A stretch of DNA of 64,000 nt from Nocardia sp. BSTN01 (GTDB taxonomy: Bacteria; Actinomycetota; Actinomycetes; Mycobacteriales; Mycobacteriaceae). The stretch lies in the NCBI RefSeq assembly GCF_015354405.1, contig NZ_JADKYP010000018.1, positions 52,711 through 116,710 on the forward strand, given 5' to 3'. Under the pieces are notes generated by a model. The model saw nothing but the letters and a program-made list of their open reading frames with translations. It had not been told where the DNA came from and did no database searches. Shown in pieces: positions 7,474 to 17,217 of the stretch (the stretch's first letter is position 1; each line of letters begins with the position of its first letter). The translations under genes and the position numbers were made by a program.

Positions 7474-8412
7474 TCAGGCGCCGATACCCGCGGCCAGCAC
7501 CGGCCAGGAATCGTGAAGATCGGCCTCGAACAGTCCCCAGGTGTGGGAACCCTCGGGCCGGTCCACGTACACCGCCGGAACGCCGAGTTGTCCGAGCCGA
7601 CCGGCGAAGGCTCCGGTGCACGCACTCGCGACGGCCTCCACCGGCGGGAACGGCAATCCCCGGTCGATACCGCCCGGGATGCCGGACGCCGCCGACAGAT
7701 AGATGGCCTTCCCAGCCAGCGCACCGGCCCGCGCGAACGCGTCGTGCGCGGGCCACGCCGCGGTGCCCGGCAGGCCCCACATATTGCCCGGATTACCGCC
7801 GCCCCGCACGACCTGCGCACTCACCATCGCGATCCCGGCCGGATCGTTCGACCACGGACACCCGCTGTAGGAGGCCACCGCGCCGAAGCGCTCCGGCGCC
7901 TGGATCGCGAGGTCCACCGCCGACGCCGCGCTCATCGACACCCCGGCGATCGCATTGCGGCCGGTGGTACCCAGCTGCGCGTCGACGACATCGGGCAGTT
8001 CCCGGGTGAGGTAGCTCTGCCAGCGATTGCGTCCCATCAGCGGATCGTCGGCGATCCAGTCGGTGTACATACTGTTGGGCCCGCCGACCGGCATCACCAC
8101 ATTGACATGCTTGTCGGCGAAGAACGCCCGCACATCGGTGTCGTCCCACCAGGAGATGTTGTCGACACCGCCGCCGATGCCGGTGAGCAGATAGAGCGTG
8201 GGCGCCGGTCCGCCGCCGGCCGCGCGGATCACCCGATTGGTGATCACCCGGTCCATCGACGGCGAATACACATCCATCTCGACCGCCGCCGGGCCCAGCG
8301 GATGTTCGTCCACCACATGCGCCGCCGGCGCCGCCGCGGCCGAACCCGCCGCGAAAACACCCCCGGCGACGACCGCGCACACCATTACGAGAACTCGCGT
8401 GATTACCGTCAC
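7474..8412 (-). CDS. Secreted antigen-85-like esterase/mycolyltransferase
   Basis: A 312-residue exported alpha/beta hydrolase of the antigen 85/esterase D superfamily. Residues 1-28 are a signal peptide ending AGSAAAAPA. The nucleophile elbow is GVSMS with Ser159. LYLLTGIGGGVDNISWWDD forms the oxyanion/loop region as in mycolyltransferases, and a C-terminal GSHTWGLFEADL carries the likely catalytic His. Family members transfer mycolates onto trehalose or arabinogalactan in the cell envelope; hydrolase activity alone is also possible. It is monocistronic, flanked by hairpins. Confidence 0.8.
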   Translation of the reverse strand: MTVITRVLVMVCAVVAGGVFAAGSAAAAPAAHVVDEHPLGPAAVEMDVYSPSMDRVITNRVIRAAGGGPAPTLYLLTGIGGGVDNISWWDDTDVRAFFADKHVNVVMPVGGPNSMYTDWIADDPLMGRNRWQSYLTRELPDVVDAQLGTTGRNAIAGVSMSAASAVDLAIQAPERFGAVASYSGCPWSNDPAGIAMVSAQVVRGGGNPGNMWGLPGTAAWPAHDAFARAGALAGKAIYLSAASGIPGGIDRGLPFPPVEAVASACTGAFAGRLGQLGVPAVYVDRPEGSHTWGLFEADLHDSWPVLAAGIGA

Positions 8413-8454
8413 GACAAGGGACTACCCCATCATGATCATCACAATGCGGACGAA

Positions 8455-8486
8455 CCCGTGACCGGCCGTGGACGGCCGGTCACGGG
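8455..8486 (-). terminator. Terminator downstream of the giant carboxylase
   Basis: A perfect 14-bp stem (CCCGTGACCGGCCG) with a TGGA loop lies eight bases past the carboxylase stop at 8494 and 43 bases upstream of the esterase start. Confidence 0.75.
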
Positions 8487-8493
8487 CATGGAC

Positions 8494-11400
8494 TCAGTCG
8501 AGACGCGCCTCGATCGCCTCGATGATGCGCGGCCGCAGCTCCCGGGCGCTGATCACCGCGTCCACCGAGCCGACCTCGACGGCACGGTGGATGTTGTGCA
8601 CCCGGTCGAACTCGGCGGCGACCTCACCCAGCTTCTCGGCGCGCACCTGCGAGCGGACCTCGTCGAGTTCGGCCGACAGCTCCGCACGCTCGGTACCGGA
8701 CGCGTTCGCGACCCGCGACTCCAGGTCGCGCACCCGCGAATCCGAGGCGGTGCGGGTGTTGACGTCCCCGGCGAACACCACGGCCGCGGCCGGGGCGCCA
8801 CCGAGCACCGAGGCGAACGAACCCTCGAGCGCGAGCACGGTCATATTCGGGTTCAGCGCCTTCGAGAACACCACGAACGCACCGCCGTGGTACCGCGAGA
8901 TCACGCAGAACACGATGGGCCCGCGGAAGTTCACGATCGCGCGGCCGATTTCGGCACCGTATTCGAGCTGCAACTTGCGCATCGACTCCGGCGAGCCGTC
9001 GAAACCGGACAGATTCGCCAGCACCACCAGCGGACGGTTGCCACTGGCCGCGTTGATCGCGCGAGCCGCCTTCTTCGACGACCGCGGGAACAGCGTGCCC
9101 GCGGTGTAGGTGTCGGGTCCGTCGGTGGACGGGAAGCCGCGCCGCGGCACACCCCGCGATTCGATGCCCAGCAGGCAAACCGGAATACCACCCAGATGCG
9201 CGTCCTGGACGACGGCGGTCTCTGCGTCGGCCATCCCCGCCCAGCGCTCCAGCACGGCGTGGTCCTGATCGGCCAGCGCCCGCATCACGGTGCGAATATC
9301 GAAGGGCTTCTTGCGATCCGGGTTCGCGGTCGCGGAGAAGATCTCGCCGACGGTGGTGAAATCGCTGTCGGGCACGTTGTGCGGGAAGGTGCACACATCG
9401 CGGTCGATCGGGTCGGTGGTCTGCGCGCGGCGCGGGCCATGCTCCCCGGGGGCGATGTAGGTGTGGTCGTAGTGCGACATCAGCACATCGCGAGCGCCGG
9501 CCAGATTCGGCGCCCAATACTGCGCCTGACCGTTCGGGCCCATCACGCGGTCGTATCCGCCGATGCCGAAGTTGTCCTCGGCCGACACACCACCGGAGAA
9601 GTCCAGCGCCTGCTTACCGGTCAGCACCATCGCCGAATCCGGGGTCATCACCAGAATGCCCTTGGTGTGCATGAGCATCGTCGCCTCGGCGTTCCAGTAC
9701 GGCTGCGCGCCGACGTTGATACCGGAGACCACGATGTTGATCTCGCCGCCGTCCTGGGTGAATTCGACGATGCGCTTGAGCGCCGCCGCCACCCAGTCCA
9801 TGTTCTCCGTACCGGACTTCATCGAGATCCGGGCACCGGAGGACAGCGCGTACCACTCCAGCGGCACCTGCATCTGCTCGGCCAGATCCAGCGCCGCGAT
9901 CACGCGTCGGCATTCCGGCTCCGACAGTGCGCCCAGCGACTTGGTCGGATCGCCGAGCAGCACCACGCGGGTGATGCCGTCGGGATGCCGGTCGGTCGGC
10001 GTGGTCACCACACCGGCGACCATCGCCGCGGTGTTGCGGCCCTTGGGCCGGTCGACCGGGACGAGGGCGTGCTCGGCGTCGAGGTCGTATTCGGCGAAAG
10101 TGCCGAGCAGACCGGTCAATTCGTACGGGTAGACGGTGCCGCGACTGGCCGCCCGCAGCACCTTCTGGCGGTACTCGTCGAGCGGTTCGACCGGATCGTC
10201 GGTGCGCTCGCCGACGGACACCTCGGTGCCGCCGGTGGCATCGAAGTGGATACGCACGACGATCTTGACCAGCTCACCGGTCTTCGCGTCGGGCTGGCGG
10301 GCGATGATCAGGACCTCCTCCAGCCCGGCGCCCGCGGTGGCCGGTTCGACACGGCCGACGATGGTGTCCAGTTCGGCGCGGTTCACATCCAGCGGCGGCC
10401 AGATGTAGAGGACGATCCGGTTGGTGTGCAGGCGCTTGGCCGACGGCCGCAGCGACTGTGCCCGGCGGATCGAGTCGACACAGGTCGCGACCGTGCTCTC
10501 GGCGGTCGGCAGGGACAGCAGCCGGCCCTCGTGATCGCGCAGCGCGGTCAGGTCGCGGACCTGCGCGAAGGCGACCAGCCGCTCGTCGGCGGGGTTCTCC
10601 TTCGCGACACCGCGGAACAGATAGACCTCCTCGTCGGAGGACGGCAGCCGGGTGAGATCGAATTTGCGCAGGCGGCGCATCTGCATCCGCTCGGCGATGT
10701 AGGGGTGCAGGCCGCGGATCAGCCGCTCCTCGGCCAGACCGGTCGCCGACGGGCGGAAGGTGAAGTGGTGGTGCATCACCGCGCCGTTGCTGCCCGCGAC
10801 GGTGGCCGTGATCCGATTCACCTGGTTCGGCAGCGACCGGGCGCCGAGCACTTCCTGCAGGGCGGCGGCCATCGCGTCGAAGTCCTCCGGCTGGTTCTCC
10901 CAGCCGACGTAGATGTCGGCCTCGATGGAGGCGGCGCCACCGGCCAGTTCGGTGAGCCCGCTCAGCACCGTGTCGAGCGCGTCGAAACTGACAGCCGCGG
11001 AGACCAGATTCACACCGCGGCGTTCGGCGACCACGAACGTGCAGCCGTCCACGTTCTGGGTGCGAACGTCGGTCAGGCCCTTGTTGCCGTAGTAACGCCG
11101 GGTCAGCACCTCGAGCATGACGGTGTTGTCCGGATTGCCCCGCACCAGCCGCTGGGCCAGCAACCGCACCAGCGGTTCGGTGCTGCGCACCATCTCGGCG
11201 ATGCGATCGGTGCGGTCGGCGGCATCCGGATGCGCGTCCAGATGGCTCAGATGCTTGCGGACCGTGGTGTACACGCGGGCGCGGTTGCGGCGCAGCAGCG
11301 GCTGGCCGTACCAGGCGTAGACCACGCCACGGGTGATGTCGGCGATCACCGGGAAGCGCACCTGGGTGGCGGCCACCAGCCGCTCCAGCGCCAGGCCCAC

Positions 11401-13947
11401 CGGTTCGCGCAGCACCCGATCCGGCACCGGCTCGCCCAGCCATTCGCGCAGCAGCGTGGTGACGACGGTGACCGTGTCGGACGGCCGCTGCTGGGCGAGG
11501 AAGATCCGGAAGACCGCGGCCTCGAGTTCCGGGGTGCGTTCCAGGTCGGTGACGCCGTAGTGCGCCAGCGCCTTCGACAGCTTGGCCTGGTACGACTCCG
11601 GCAGTCCGGCCCGCTCGACGTCGAGGCTCTGCAGGTAGGTGTGGAAGTACTCGCGGGCGCTGTGGAGGTGGCCGTGACCGGCGTCCTCACCCCAGAACTG
11701 GCTCAGCTCGGCGAGGTCGGTGAAGACCTCGATCAGGTCCAGCTCCTCGGCGAGCGGGCGACGGTTGTCCGCGATCGCGGCGCGGCGCGCGGCCATGTAG
11801 TCCGCCAGGACACGTCCGCCGTCGTGCGGATCGACGTCGAAACCGAGCAGCAGCCCGCGCAGATCCTCCTGGCCGCGAACCGTGCGCTCGTGCGCCAGTA
11901 CCTCGGTGGGCGCGGCGGGCAGGTCCAGCTCGACCGACTCGACCGCGGCGGACTCGTCGGCCTGCTCCTCGTCGACGATCGGTTCCAGGCGCAGCAGCGG
12001 CGCACCGGCCTCGACCTGCGAGCCGACCGACACTCCGCATTCCTTGAGGCGCGCCTTGAACGGCGAGCGCAGCACGGTCTCCATCTTCATCGACTCGAGG
12101 ACCAGTACGGGCGCACCCGCCTCGACCTCGTCGCCGACCTCGAGCGGCTTGGCGACGACCAGCGCGGGCGCCGGCGAGCGCACCACACCGCCCTCGTCAC
12201 GGCTCACCCGATGCGTCACGCCGTCGACATCCACCACGTGGGTGGGACCGTGCGTGCCGGTGACCAGCCGGTACCGGGTGCCGTTGACCACGATCTGACC
12301 GGTGTGCCGGTCGAAGCGCTCGAGATCGACGTCCGCGGTGGCGACCTCACCGGCCGCCTCGATGCCGATCCGGAATCGGTGCGCACCGACCCGCGCGACC
12401 CGCAGGCGGTAGCTCGCGCCGCGCAGCTTCAGATCCAGCGGGCGGCCGCTCTCGTGCTGCACCTGCGGGCGGCCACCGGCGGCGGTGGACAGCAGCCGAT
12501 GCCGCTCGGCCCGCTCCTCTTCCTCGTAGGCGTCGATGGCCGCGGCGGCCAGAGCGACCGCGGTGTGCCGCTGGGCCACCAACCGGCCCTCGCCGCGCAC
12601 GCGATCGATCCAGCCGGTGTCGGCGCTGGCGTCGATGACCTCGGGCTGGTCGAGCAGGTCCAGGACGAAACTCTTGTTGGTCGCGCCGCCCTCGATGATC
12701 ACGCGGGTCTCGCCGACCGCACGGCGCAGCCGGCCCAGGGCCTCCTCGCGATCGCGGCCGTAGGCGATGATCTTGGCGATCATGGAGTCGAAGTCGGCGG
12801 GGATGGTGTCACCTTCGCTGACACCGGTGTCGACGCGGATACCCGGTCCGGCCGGCAGATCCAGCAGGGCGATGCGGCCCGGCGCCGGAGCGAAGTCGCG
12901 GTCGGGATCCTCGGCGTTGAGGCGGGCCTCGATGGCGTGCCCGCGTTCGGCCGGCGGCTCACCCTCGAGCCGTCCGCCGGAGGCCACGTGCAACTGGGCC
13001 CGGACCAGGTCGAACCCGGTGGTGTACTCGGTGATCGGGTGCTCGACCTGCAGGCGGGTGTTGACCTCCAGGAAGGCGAACAGCTCGTCGCCGGGGTGGT
13101 AGAGGAATTCGACGGTCGCCGCACCGCGGTAACCGACCGCCACCGCGAGCCGCTCGGCCGAGGCCTTCAGTTCGGCGACCTGCTCGGGACGCAGTACCGG
13201 CGAGGCGGACTCCTCGATGACCTTCTGATTGCGGCGCTGCACCGAGCAGTCGCGCACGCCCAGCGCCCACGCGGTGCCCTGCCCGTCGGCGATCACCTGA
13301 ACCTCGACGTGGCGAGCGCCGGTGACCAGCCGCTCCAGGAAGACGACACCGCTACCGAAGGCGCGAGCCGCTTCCTGGCTGGTGCGCTCGTAGGCATCGA
13401 CGAGTTCGGCTTCGTTGGTGATGACGCGGATACCGCGACCGCCACCACCGGCGGTCGCCTTCAGCATGAGCGGATAGCCGATGTCACCGGCGGCCGCGAC
13501 GGCGGCGTCCAGCGTCTCGACCGCACCGCGGCTCCAGGGCGCCACCGGCACCCCGACCTCCTCGGCGATCAGCTTCGCGCCGATCTTGTCACCGAGTTTG
13601 CGCATGGCGTCCGGGCTCGGACCGATGAACGTGATGCCGATCTGCTCGCACAGTTCCGCGAAGGCGGGATCCTCGGCGACGAAACCCCAGCCGACCCAGG
13701 CGGCGTCGGCCTTCGTCGTCACCAGCGCCTTTTCCAGCGCCTTCAGATCCAGGTAGGGGCGGGCGGAGGCCGGACCGAGGTCGTAGGCGATATCGGCCTC
13801 GCGCACGAACGTCGCGTTCCGGTCGACATCGGTGTACAGAGCGACGGTTTCGATCTGTCGCGCGGTCGCCGCGGCCAAATCTCGGACGGCGTGGATGAGG
13901 CGCATTGCGGCCTCACCCCGGTTCACGATGGCGATGCGGCTGAACAC
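8494..13947 (-). CDS. Single-chain acetyl/acyl-CoA carboxylase (BC-BCCP-CT)
   Basis: A 1817-residue biotin-dependent carboxylase carrying all activities on one chain, as in eukaryotic ACC. The N-terminal biotin carboxylase (residues about 1-480, starting FSRIAIVNRGEAAMRL, with a Gly-rich ATP loop near 166-172) carboxylates biotin. The carrier domain has the biotinylated lysine in ESMKMET (K621). A ~600-residue central region links to a C-terminal carboxyltransferase (about 1250-1800, with GGYDRVMGPNGQAQYWAPNL near 1460). The start is a GTG at 13947 with GGAAAGGAG seven bases upstream. The product would be malonyl- or longer alkylmalonyl-CoA for fatty or mycolic acid synthesis. The substrate cannot be told by eye. 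Confidence 0.88.
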   Translation of the reverse strand: MFSRIAIVNRGEAAMRLIHAVRDLAAATARQIETVALYTDVDRNATFVREADIAYDLGPASARPYLDLKALEKALVTTKADAAWVGWGFVAEDPAFAELCEQIGITFIGPSPDAMRKLGDKIGAKLIAEEVGVPVAPWSRGAVETLDAAVAAAGDIGYPLMLKATAGGGGRGIRVITNEAELVDAYERTSQEAARAFGSGVVFLERLVTGARHVEVQVIADGQGTAWALGVRDCSVQRRNQKVIEESASPVLRPEQVAELKASAERLAVAVGYRGAATVEFLYHPGDELFAFLEVNTRLQVEHPITEYTTGFDLVRAQLHVASGGRLEGEPPAERGHAIEARLNAEDPDRDFAPAPGRIALLDLPAGPGIRVDTGVSEGDTIPADFDSMIAKIIAYGRDREEALGRLRRAVGETRVIIEGGATNKSFVLDLLDQPEVIDASADTGWIDRVRGEGRLVAQRHTAVALAAAAIDAYEEEERAERHRLLSTAAGGRPQVQHESGRPLDLKLRGASYRLRVARVGAHRFRIGIEAAGEVATADVDLERFDRHTGQIVVNGTRYRLVTGTHGPTHVVDVDGVTHRVSRDEGGVVRSPAPALVVAKPLEVGDEVEAGAPVLVLESMKMETVLRSPFKARLKECGVSVGSQVEAGAPLLRLEPIVDEEQADESAAVESVELDLPAAPTEVLAHERTVRGQEDLRGLLLGFDVDPHDGGRVLADYMAARRAAIADNRRPLAEELDLIEVFTDLAELSQFWGEDAGHGHLHSAREYFHTYLQSLDVERAGLPESYQAKLSKALAHYGVTDLERTPELEAAVFRIFLAQQRPSDTVTVVTTLLREWLGEPVPDRVLREPVGLALERLVAATQVRFPVIADITRGVVYAWYGQPLLRRNRARVYTTVRKHLSHLDAHPDAADRTDRIAEMVRSTEPLVRLLAQRLVRGNPDNTVMLEVLTRRYYGNKGLTDVRTQNVDGCTFVVAERRGVNLVSAAVSFDALDTVLSGLTELAGGAASIEADIYVGWENQPEDFDAMAAALQEVLGARSLPNQVNRITATVAGSNGAVMHHHFTFRPSATGLAEERLIRGLHPYIAERMQMRRLRKFDLTRLPSSDEEVYLFRGVAKENPADERLVAFAQVRDLTALRDHEGRLLSLPTAESTVATCVDSIRRAQSLRPSAKRLHTNRIVLYIWPPLDVNRAELDTIVGRVEPATAGAGLEEVLIIARQPDAKTGELVKIVVRIHFDATGGTEVSVGERTDDPVEPLDEYRQKVLRAASRGTVYPYELTGLLGTFAEYDLDAEHALVPVDRPKGRNTAAMVAGVVTTPTDRHPDGITRVVLLGDPTKSLGALSEPECRRVIAALDLAEQMQVPLEWYALSSGARISMKSGTENMDWVAAALKRIVEFTQDGGEINIVVSGINVGAQPYWNAEATMLMHTKGILVMTPDSAMVLTGKQALDFSGGVSAEDNFGIGGYDRVMGPNGQAQYWAPNLAGARDVLMSHYDHTYIAPGEHGPRRAQTTDPIDRDVCTFPHNVPDSDFTTVGEIFSATANPDRKKPFDIRTVMRALADQDHAVLERWAGMADAETAVVQDAHLGGIPVCLLGIESRGVPRRGFPSTDGPDTYTAGTLFPRSSKKAARAINAASGNRPLVVLANLSGFDGSPESMRKLQLEYGAEIGRAIVNFRGPIVFCVISRYHGGAFVVFSKALNPNMTVLALEGSFASVLGGAPAAAVVFAGDVNTRTASDSRVRDLESRVANASGTERAELSAELDEVRSQVRAEKLGEVAAEFDRVHNIHRAVEVGSVDAVISARELRPRIIEAIEARLD

Positions 13948-14017
13948 TCGCCGACTCCTTTCCACAGCGTAGGCCCGGTGCATGGGCGGAATTCGAGGTA
14001 TCGCGGCTCCGCGTAGT

Positions 14018-14035
14018 GTGCACCTTTTATTGCAC
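14018..14035 (-). promoter_or_regulatory. Inverted repeat upstream of carboxylase
   Basis: GTGCA-8 nt-TGCAC lies about 70 bp upstream of the carboxylase GTG in the 324-bp gap 13948-14271, close to an A/T-rich -10-like stretch on the minus strand. It is a possible operator for a lipid regulator. Nothing else is recognisable in this gap. Confidence 0.3.
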
Positions 14036-14271
14036 GAGTGTGTACGCCGTGCAGGGTTACCCGCACGTATCGTGTGGGATCCCATAGGAGTCGTCCGGCC
14101 GATTCCCGCCGACGCGCGGTAACGAGACATGGGCGACAGACCGCCGGATCCTATGACCCGAACAACATCGAAGCAGATCAGAGCATCAATCGAAGGCGCG
14201 GCCCGACGCCGTCACCGCTCCCGGATTGCGATTGGGCGGCGAATCGGCGACGGCGCGGCGAATCAGCGGAT

Positions 14272-14640
14272 TCAGGAAGCCTTACCGGAGGCCGGCGGCG
14301 GGGTGGACGGTCCCGAATCGCCGCGGCCGGATCCGTTGGCCGCGCCGCCGCGCGACTGGTGCGGCGCATCGCCGTCGGCCGCATCGCCACCTTCTCCGGC
14401 GACACCGTGTTCGGTGCCCTCGTCGGCCTCCTGGTCCGGTTCCGGATGTTCGCGGGAGAAGTCGGCGGGCAGCCGCTTGATGTGCTTGTTCATCGAGCGG
14501 ATCAACAGCACCGTGCCGGCCAGCAGCACGAGGATGATCACCAGCCCCAGCGGCGAGGCCTTGCCGAATTCCGGACCGGTCGGGTTCGTGGTGGTGTTCT
14601 GGGCCAGCAGCGCAGTCTGCGCGAACAACGTCGACATCAT
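14272..14640 (-). CDS. Rv1083-like single-pass membrane protein
   Basis: A 122-residue protein following mca, in the place of Rv1083 in M. tuberculosis. Residues about 28-48 ([20 protein letters not shown]) form one transmembrane helix, followed by HIKRLPADF and an acidic/Gly-rich disordered tail. ATG codons at 14640 and 14637 are both possible; the first overlaps the mca stop by 4 bp, so translation is coupled. The function is unknown, though its constant neighbour suggests a link to mycothiol-dependent detoxification. Confidence 0.75.
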   Translation of the reverse strand: MMSTLFAQTALLAQNTTTNPTGPEFGKASPLGLVIILVLLAGTVLLIRSMNKHIKRLPADFSREHPEPDQEADEGTEHGVAGEGGDAADGDAPHQSRGGAANGSGRGDSGPSTPPPASGKAS

Positions 14641-15602
14641 CGAACCGTGCCTTCGACAGCCCGGTCGGCGACCATCTCGTCGGCGTCCGCATCTCGGCCG
14701 TCCACATCGGCGGCGTCCCGGATGCCGGCGAACAGGTCGGTCTCCGGGATCGCGGTGCGCACCCGGGTCCTGGCCAGTTCGAATTCCTCCGTCGGCCACA
14801 ACCGCTGCTGCATCTCCAGCGGGATGGCGAAGAACATGCCGTTGGGGTCGATCTGCGTGGCGTGGGCGCGCAGGGCCTCGTCACGCTGCGGGAAGTATTT
14901 GCCGCAGTCGATCTGGGTGGTGACCCGCGACATCACATCGCCGTGTTCCTGAGCGGCCTTGCGGATGCGTTCCATCCAGTCGCGCATCGGGAACGGCTCG
15001 TCGATCCGGTCGTACTCGTCGGCGAAGGTTTCGAGGCGCTGCAGGCTGAAACCGTGGTTGTAGTAGAGCTTCAGCGGCGTCCACGGCTCGCCCGCGTCGG
15101 GGAAGCGCTCGGGGTCTCCGGCCGCCTCGAAGGCCGCCATCGACACCTTGTGGCACATGATGTGGTCCGGATGCGGATAGCCACCGTTCTCGTCGTAGGT
15201 GGTCATCACATGGGGCCTGAACTCGCGTACCACCCGCACCAGGGCCTCGGTGGCCTCCTCGAGCGGCACCAGCGCGAAGCTGCCCTCGGGCACCGGCGGC
15301 AGCGGATCCCCTTCGGGCAGACCGGAATCCACGAATCCGAGCCAGCGGTGCCGCACGCCCAGCGCCTTCGCCGCGGCCGCCATCTCCTCGCGGCGGACGT
15401 CATCGATGCGGTCGAGAATGCCCGGCACATCCATCGCCGGGTTGAGGATGGAGCCGCGCTCACCTCCGGTCAGGCTCACGACCAGCACGTCGCCACCCTC
15501 CGCGGCGTATTTCGCGGTGGTGGCGGCGCCCTTGCTCGACTCGTCGTCGGGGTGGGCGTGGACCGCCATGAGGCGCAGCGGCCGATCGAAGCTGCCGCTC
15601 AC
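14637..15602 (-). CDS. mca: Mycothiol S-conjugate amidase
   Basis: A 321-residue zinc amidase of the MshB/LmbE family that cleaves mycothiol S-conjugates into glucosaminyl-inositol and mercapturic acids, which are exported. The metal-binding AHPDDE motif is at residues 16-21 ([15 protein letters not shown]), and SLTGGERG and the C-terminal family signature ([12 protein letters not shown]) support Mca rather than MshB. It pairs with the Rv1083-like gene and is divergent from the DUF4307 gene, as in mycobacteria. Presence of mca implies mycothiol as the cell's thiol. Confidence 0.93.
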   Translation of the reverse strand: MSGSFDRPLRLMAVHAHPDDESSKGAATTAKYAAEGGDVLVVSLTGGERGSILNPAMDVPGILDRIDDVRREEMAAAAKALGVRHRWLGFVDSGLPEGDPLPPVPEGSFALVPLEEATEALVRVVREFRPHVMTTYDENGGYPHPDHIMCHKVSMAAFEAAGDPERFPDAGEPWTPLKLYYNHGFSLQRLETFADEYDRIDEPFPMRDWMERIRKAAQEHGDVMSRVTTQIDCGKYFPQRDEALRAHATQIDPNGMFFAIPLEMQQRLWPTEEFELARTRVRTAIPETDLFAGIRDAADVDGRDADADEMVADRAVEGTVR

Positions 15603-15753
15603 TTCTCGTTCACCTCGTTGCTCACCGTTTCACCTCATAGCCGTCCGCCGTGCCCGAGCGGCACGCGGGTGTCCGAACTGCATTCCCTATAGTTCCATCC
15701 GACGGTCTTTTGTTCCGACCTACCCCCTGATCGACCACGGGAGCAACCACACC

Positions 15754-16251
15754 ATGAGCGAGGCGGCACCGCAGTCCGACCGGACCGATCCGGACGGGCG
15801 CACCGCCGATGCCGCCACCGGGGCGACGGGAGCGGGCAGCGATCGGGTGTCGAATCGTTACGGAACCGGTCCCGCGCGCAACCGCCGTTGGGTTCCGATC
15901 GCACTCGGCATCGTGGTGGTGATACTCGGGCTGATCGTCGCCTATGTGGGTTATCGGCAGTACGGCCCCAAGGATATCGAGCCCGACCAACTCGGCTACG
16001 ACGTCGTCGACGATTCCACGCTGACCGTGCACTTCAAGCTGACCCGCAAGCACCCGGAGCAGCCGGTGGTGTGCCTGGTGCGGGGCATGGACACCGAGGG
16101 CAGTGAGATCGGCCGACGCGAGGTGCTGATCCCGGGCTCGGACAGCGGAACCGTCGAACTCACCACCACCGTGCGGACCACCGCCCGGCCCGCCAACGGC
16201 AATATCTACGGGTGCAGCGATCAGGTACCGGCCTATCTGAAGGCCGGCTGA
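15754..16251 (+). CDS. DUF4307 membrane protein (Rv1081c-like)
   Basis: A 165-residue single-pass protein. A polar N-terminal ~45 residues precede the transmembrane helix WVPIALGIVVVILGLIVAYV (about 47-66). An extracytoplasmic domain with two Cys (VVCLVRGMD and IYGCSDQ) could form a disulfide. The position between mca and greA matches Rv1081c. The start ATG 15754 is followed by a short acidic head; a 150-bp gap separates it from mca on the other strand. The function is unknown. Confidence 0.85.
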   Translation: MSEAAPQSDRTDPDGRTADAATGATGAGSDRVSNRYGTGPARNRRWVPIALGIVVVILGLIVAYVGYRQYGPKDIEPDQLGYDVVDDSTLTVHFKLTRKHPEQPVVCLVRGMDTEGSEIGRREVLIPGSDSGTVELTTTVRTTARPANGNIYGCSDQVPAYLKAG

Positions 16252-16296
16252 CAGCCCCACATTCAAGCCTTCTACCTGCACATATCCAATTCGTGC

Positions 16297-16338
16297 TAGA
16301 ATGGCGCGAACACGGTTCCGAACGCTCGGAGCCGTGTT
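16297..16338 (+). promoter_or_regulatory. greA promoter and leader hairpin
   Basis: TAGAAT at 16297-16302 is a good -10. Seven bases later begins a 13-bp near-perfect hairpin (16309-16338, ACGC loop) that would form the very 5' end of a ~220-nt greA leader. The rest of the gap 16252-16527 shows no gene. Confidence 0.5.
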
Positions 16339-16527
16339 TGCTGCATTGACGGCCAGCGCTGCCGGGTCCCGGGCACACAATGCCCGCGACACCGTAGGGG
16401 TTCGAGGAACATCCCCCCGGATCGCTCTAGCCGTCGACTGTTGCTGTGCGCGGACACCTGCTCGCGCATGTGCGACAGGTATCACGGACCCCGGCACGCC
16501 GGGAACAACTACTAGGGAGTGATCGAG

Positions 16528-17022
16528 ATGACTGAGACGCAAGTGACCTGGCTGACACCGGAGTCGCATGAGAGGCTCAAGAGCGAACTCGACGCGCTCA
16601 TTGCCAACCGTCCGGTCATCGCGGCCGAGATCAACGAACGCCGCGAAGAAGGCGACCTGAAGGAGAACGGCGGCTACCACGCCGCCCGCGAGGAGCAGGG
16701 TCAGCAGGAGGCCCGGATCCGTCAGCTGCAGGAGCTGCTGAACAACGCCAAGGTCGGCGTCGCGCCGACCAAATCCGGTGTGGCGCTGCCCGGCTCGGTG
16801 GTCAAGGTCTACTACGACGGCGACGAGACCGATACCGAAACCTTCCTGATCGCGACCCGCGAAGAGGGCCTGGGCCGGTCGGACCTGGAGACCTACTCGC
16901 CGAGCTCCCCGCTCGGCGGCGCCCTGATCGACGCGAAGGTCGGCGAGACGCGCGAATACCGCCTGCCCAACGGCAACATGATGAAGGTCACCCTGGTCAG
17001 CGCGGAGCCGTACCACAGCTGA
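16528..17022 (+). CDS. greA: Transcription elongation factor GreA
   Basis: A 164-residue GreA that stimulates cleavage of the backtracked transcript by RNA polymerase. The N-terminal coiled coil (residues about 8-78) carries the acidic tip [20 protein letters not shown] typical of Gre factors, and the C-terminal FKBP-like domain ends [11 protein letters not shown] as in mycobacterial GreA. ATG 16528 is chosen because [10 protein letters not shown] aligns with mycobacterial starts; GGGAG lies eight bases upstream. It is monocistronic between a long leader and a strong terminator. Confidence 0.96.
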   Translation: MTETQVTWLTPESHERLKSELDALIANRPVIAAEINERREEGDLKENGGYHAAREEQGQQEARIRQLQELLNNAKVGVAPTKSGVALPGSVVKVYYDGDETDTETFLIATREEGLGRSDLETYSPSSPLGGALIDAKVGETREYRLPNGNMMKVTLVSAEPYHS

Positions 17023-17152
17023 CGCGGGGAAGGTGTCGTCGATGGACGCGAGCAGCAGCGGTGAGACCACCGCGGTGACGCCGCGCGCGCTCCTCGGCAG
17101 ATCCGGCCGGGTCGGCAGCAGCCCGGCCGAACACCTGACATAGCTCCACCGA

Positions 17153-17190
17153 CACGAACGGCCGCACCGATTTCGGTGCGGCCGTTCGTG
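17153..17190. terminator. Bidirectional terminator between greA and metB
   Basis: A perfect 17-bp inverted repeat with an ATTT loop sits between the convergent greA (ends 17022) and metB (ends 17218). It can serve both strands. Confidence 0.85.
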
Positions 17191-17217
17191 CTTCCGAGCT
17201 CGTTCAGCGGGTTCGGG

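Noticed and set aside
7513-14016. Very long plus-strand open frame (~2167 codons)
   Set aside because: It is antisense to the carboxylase, His/Arg/Gly-biased and has no domain; it is a GC-bias shadow.
16301-16522. Possible 73-residue gene upstream of greA
   Set aside because: Composition is not protein-like, there is no ribosome site, and it coincides with the promoter and leader hairpin.
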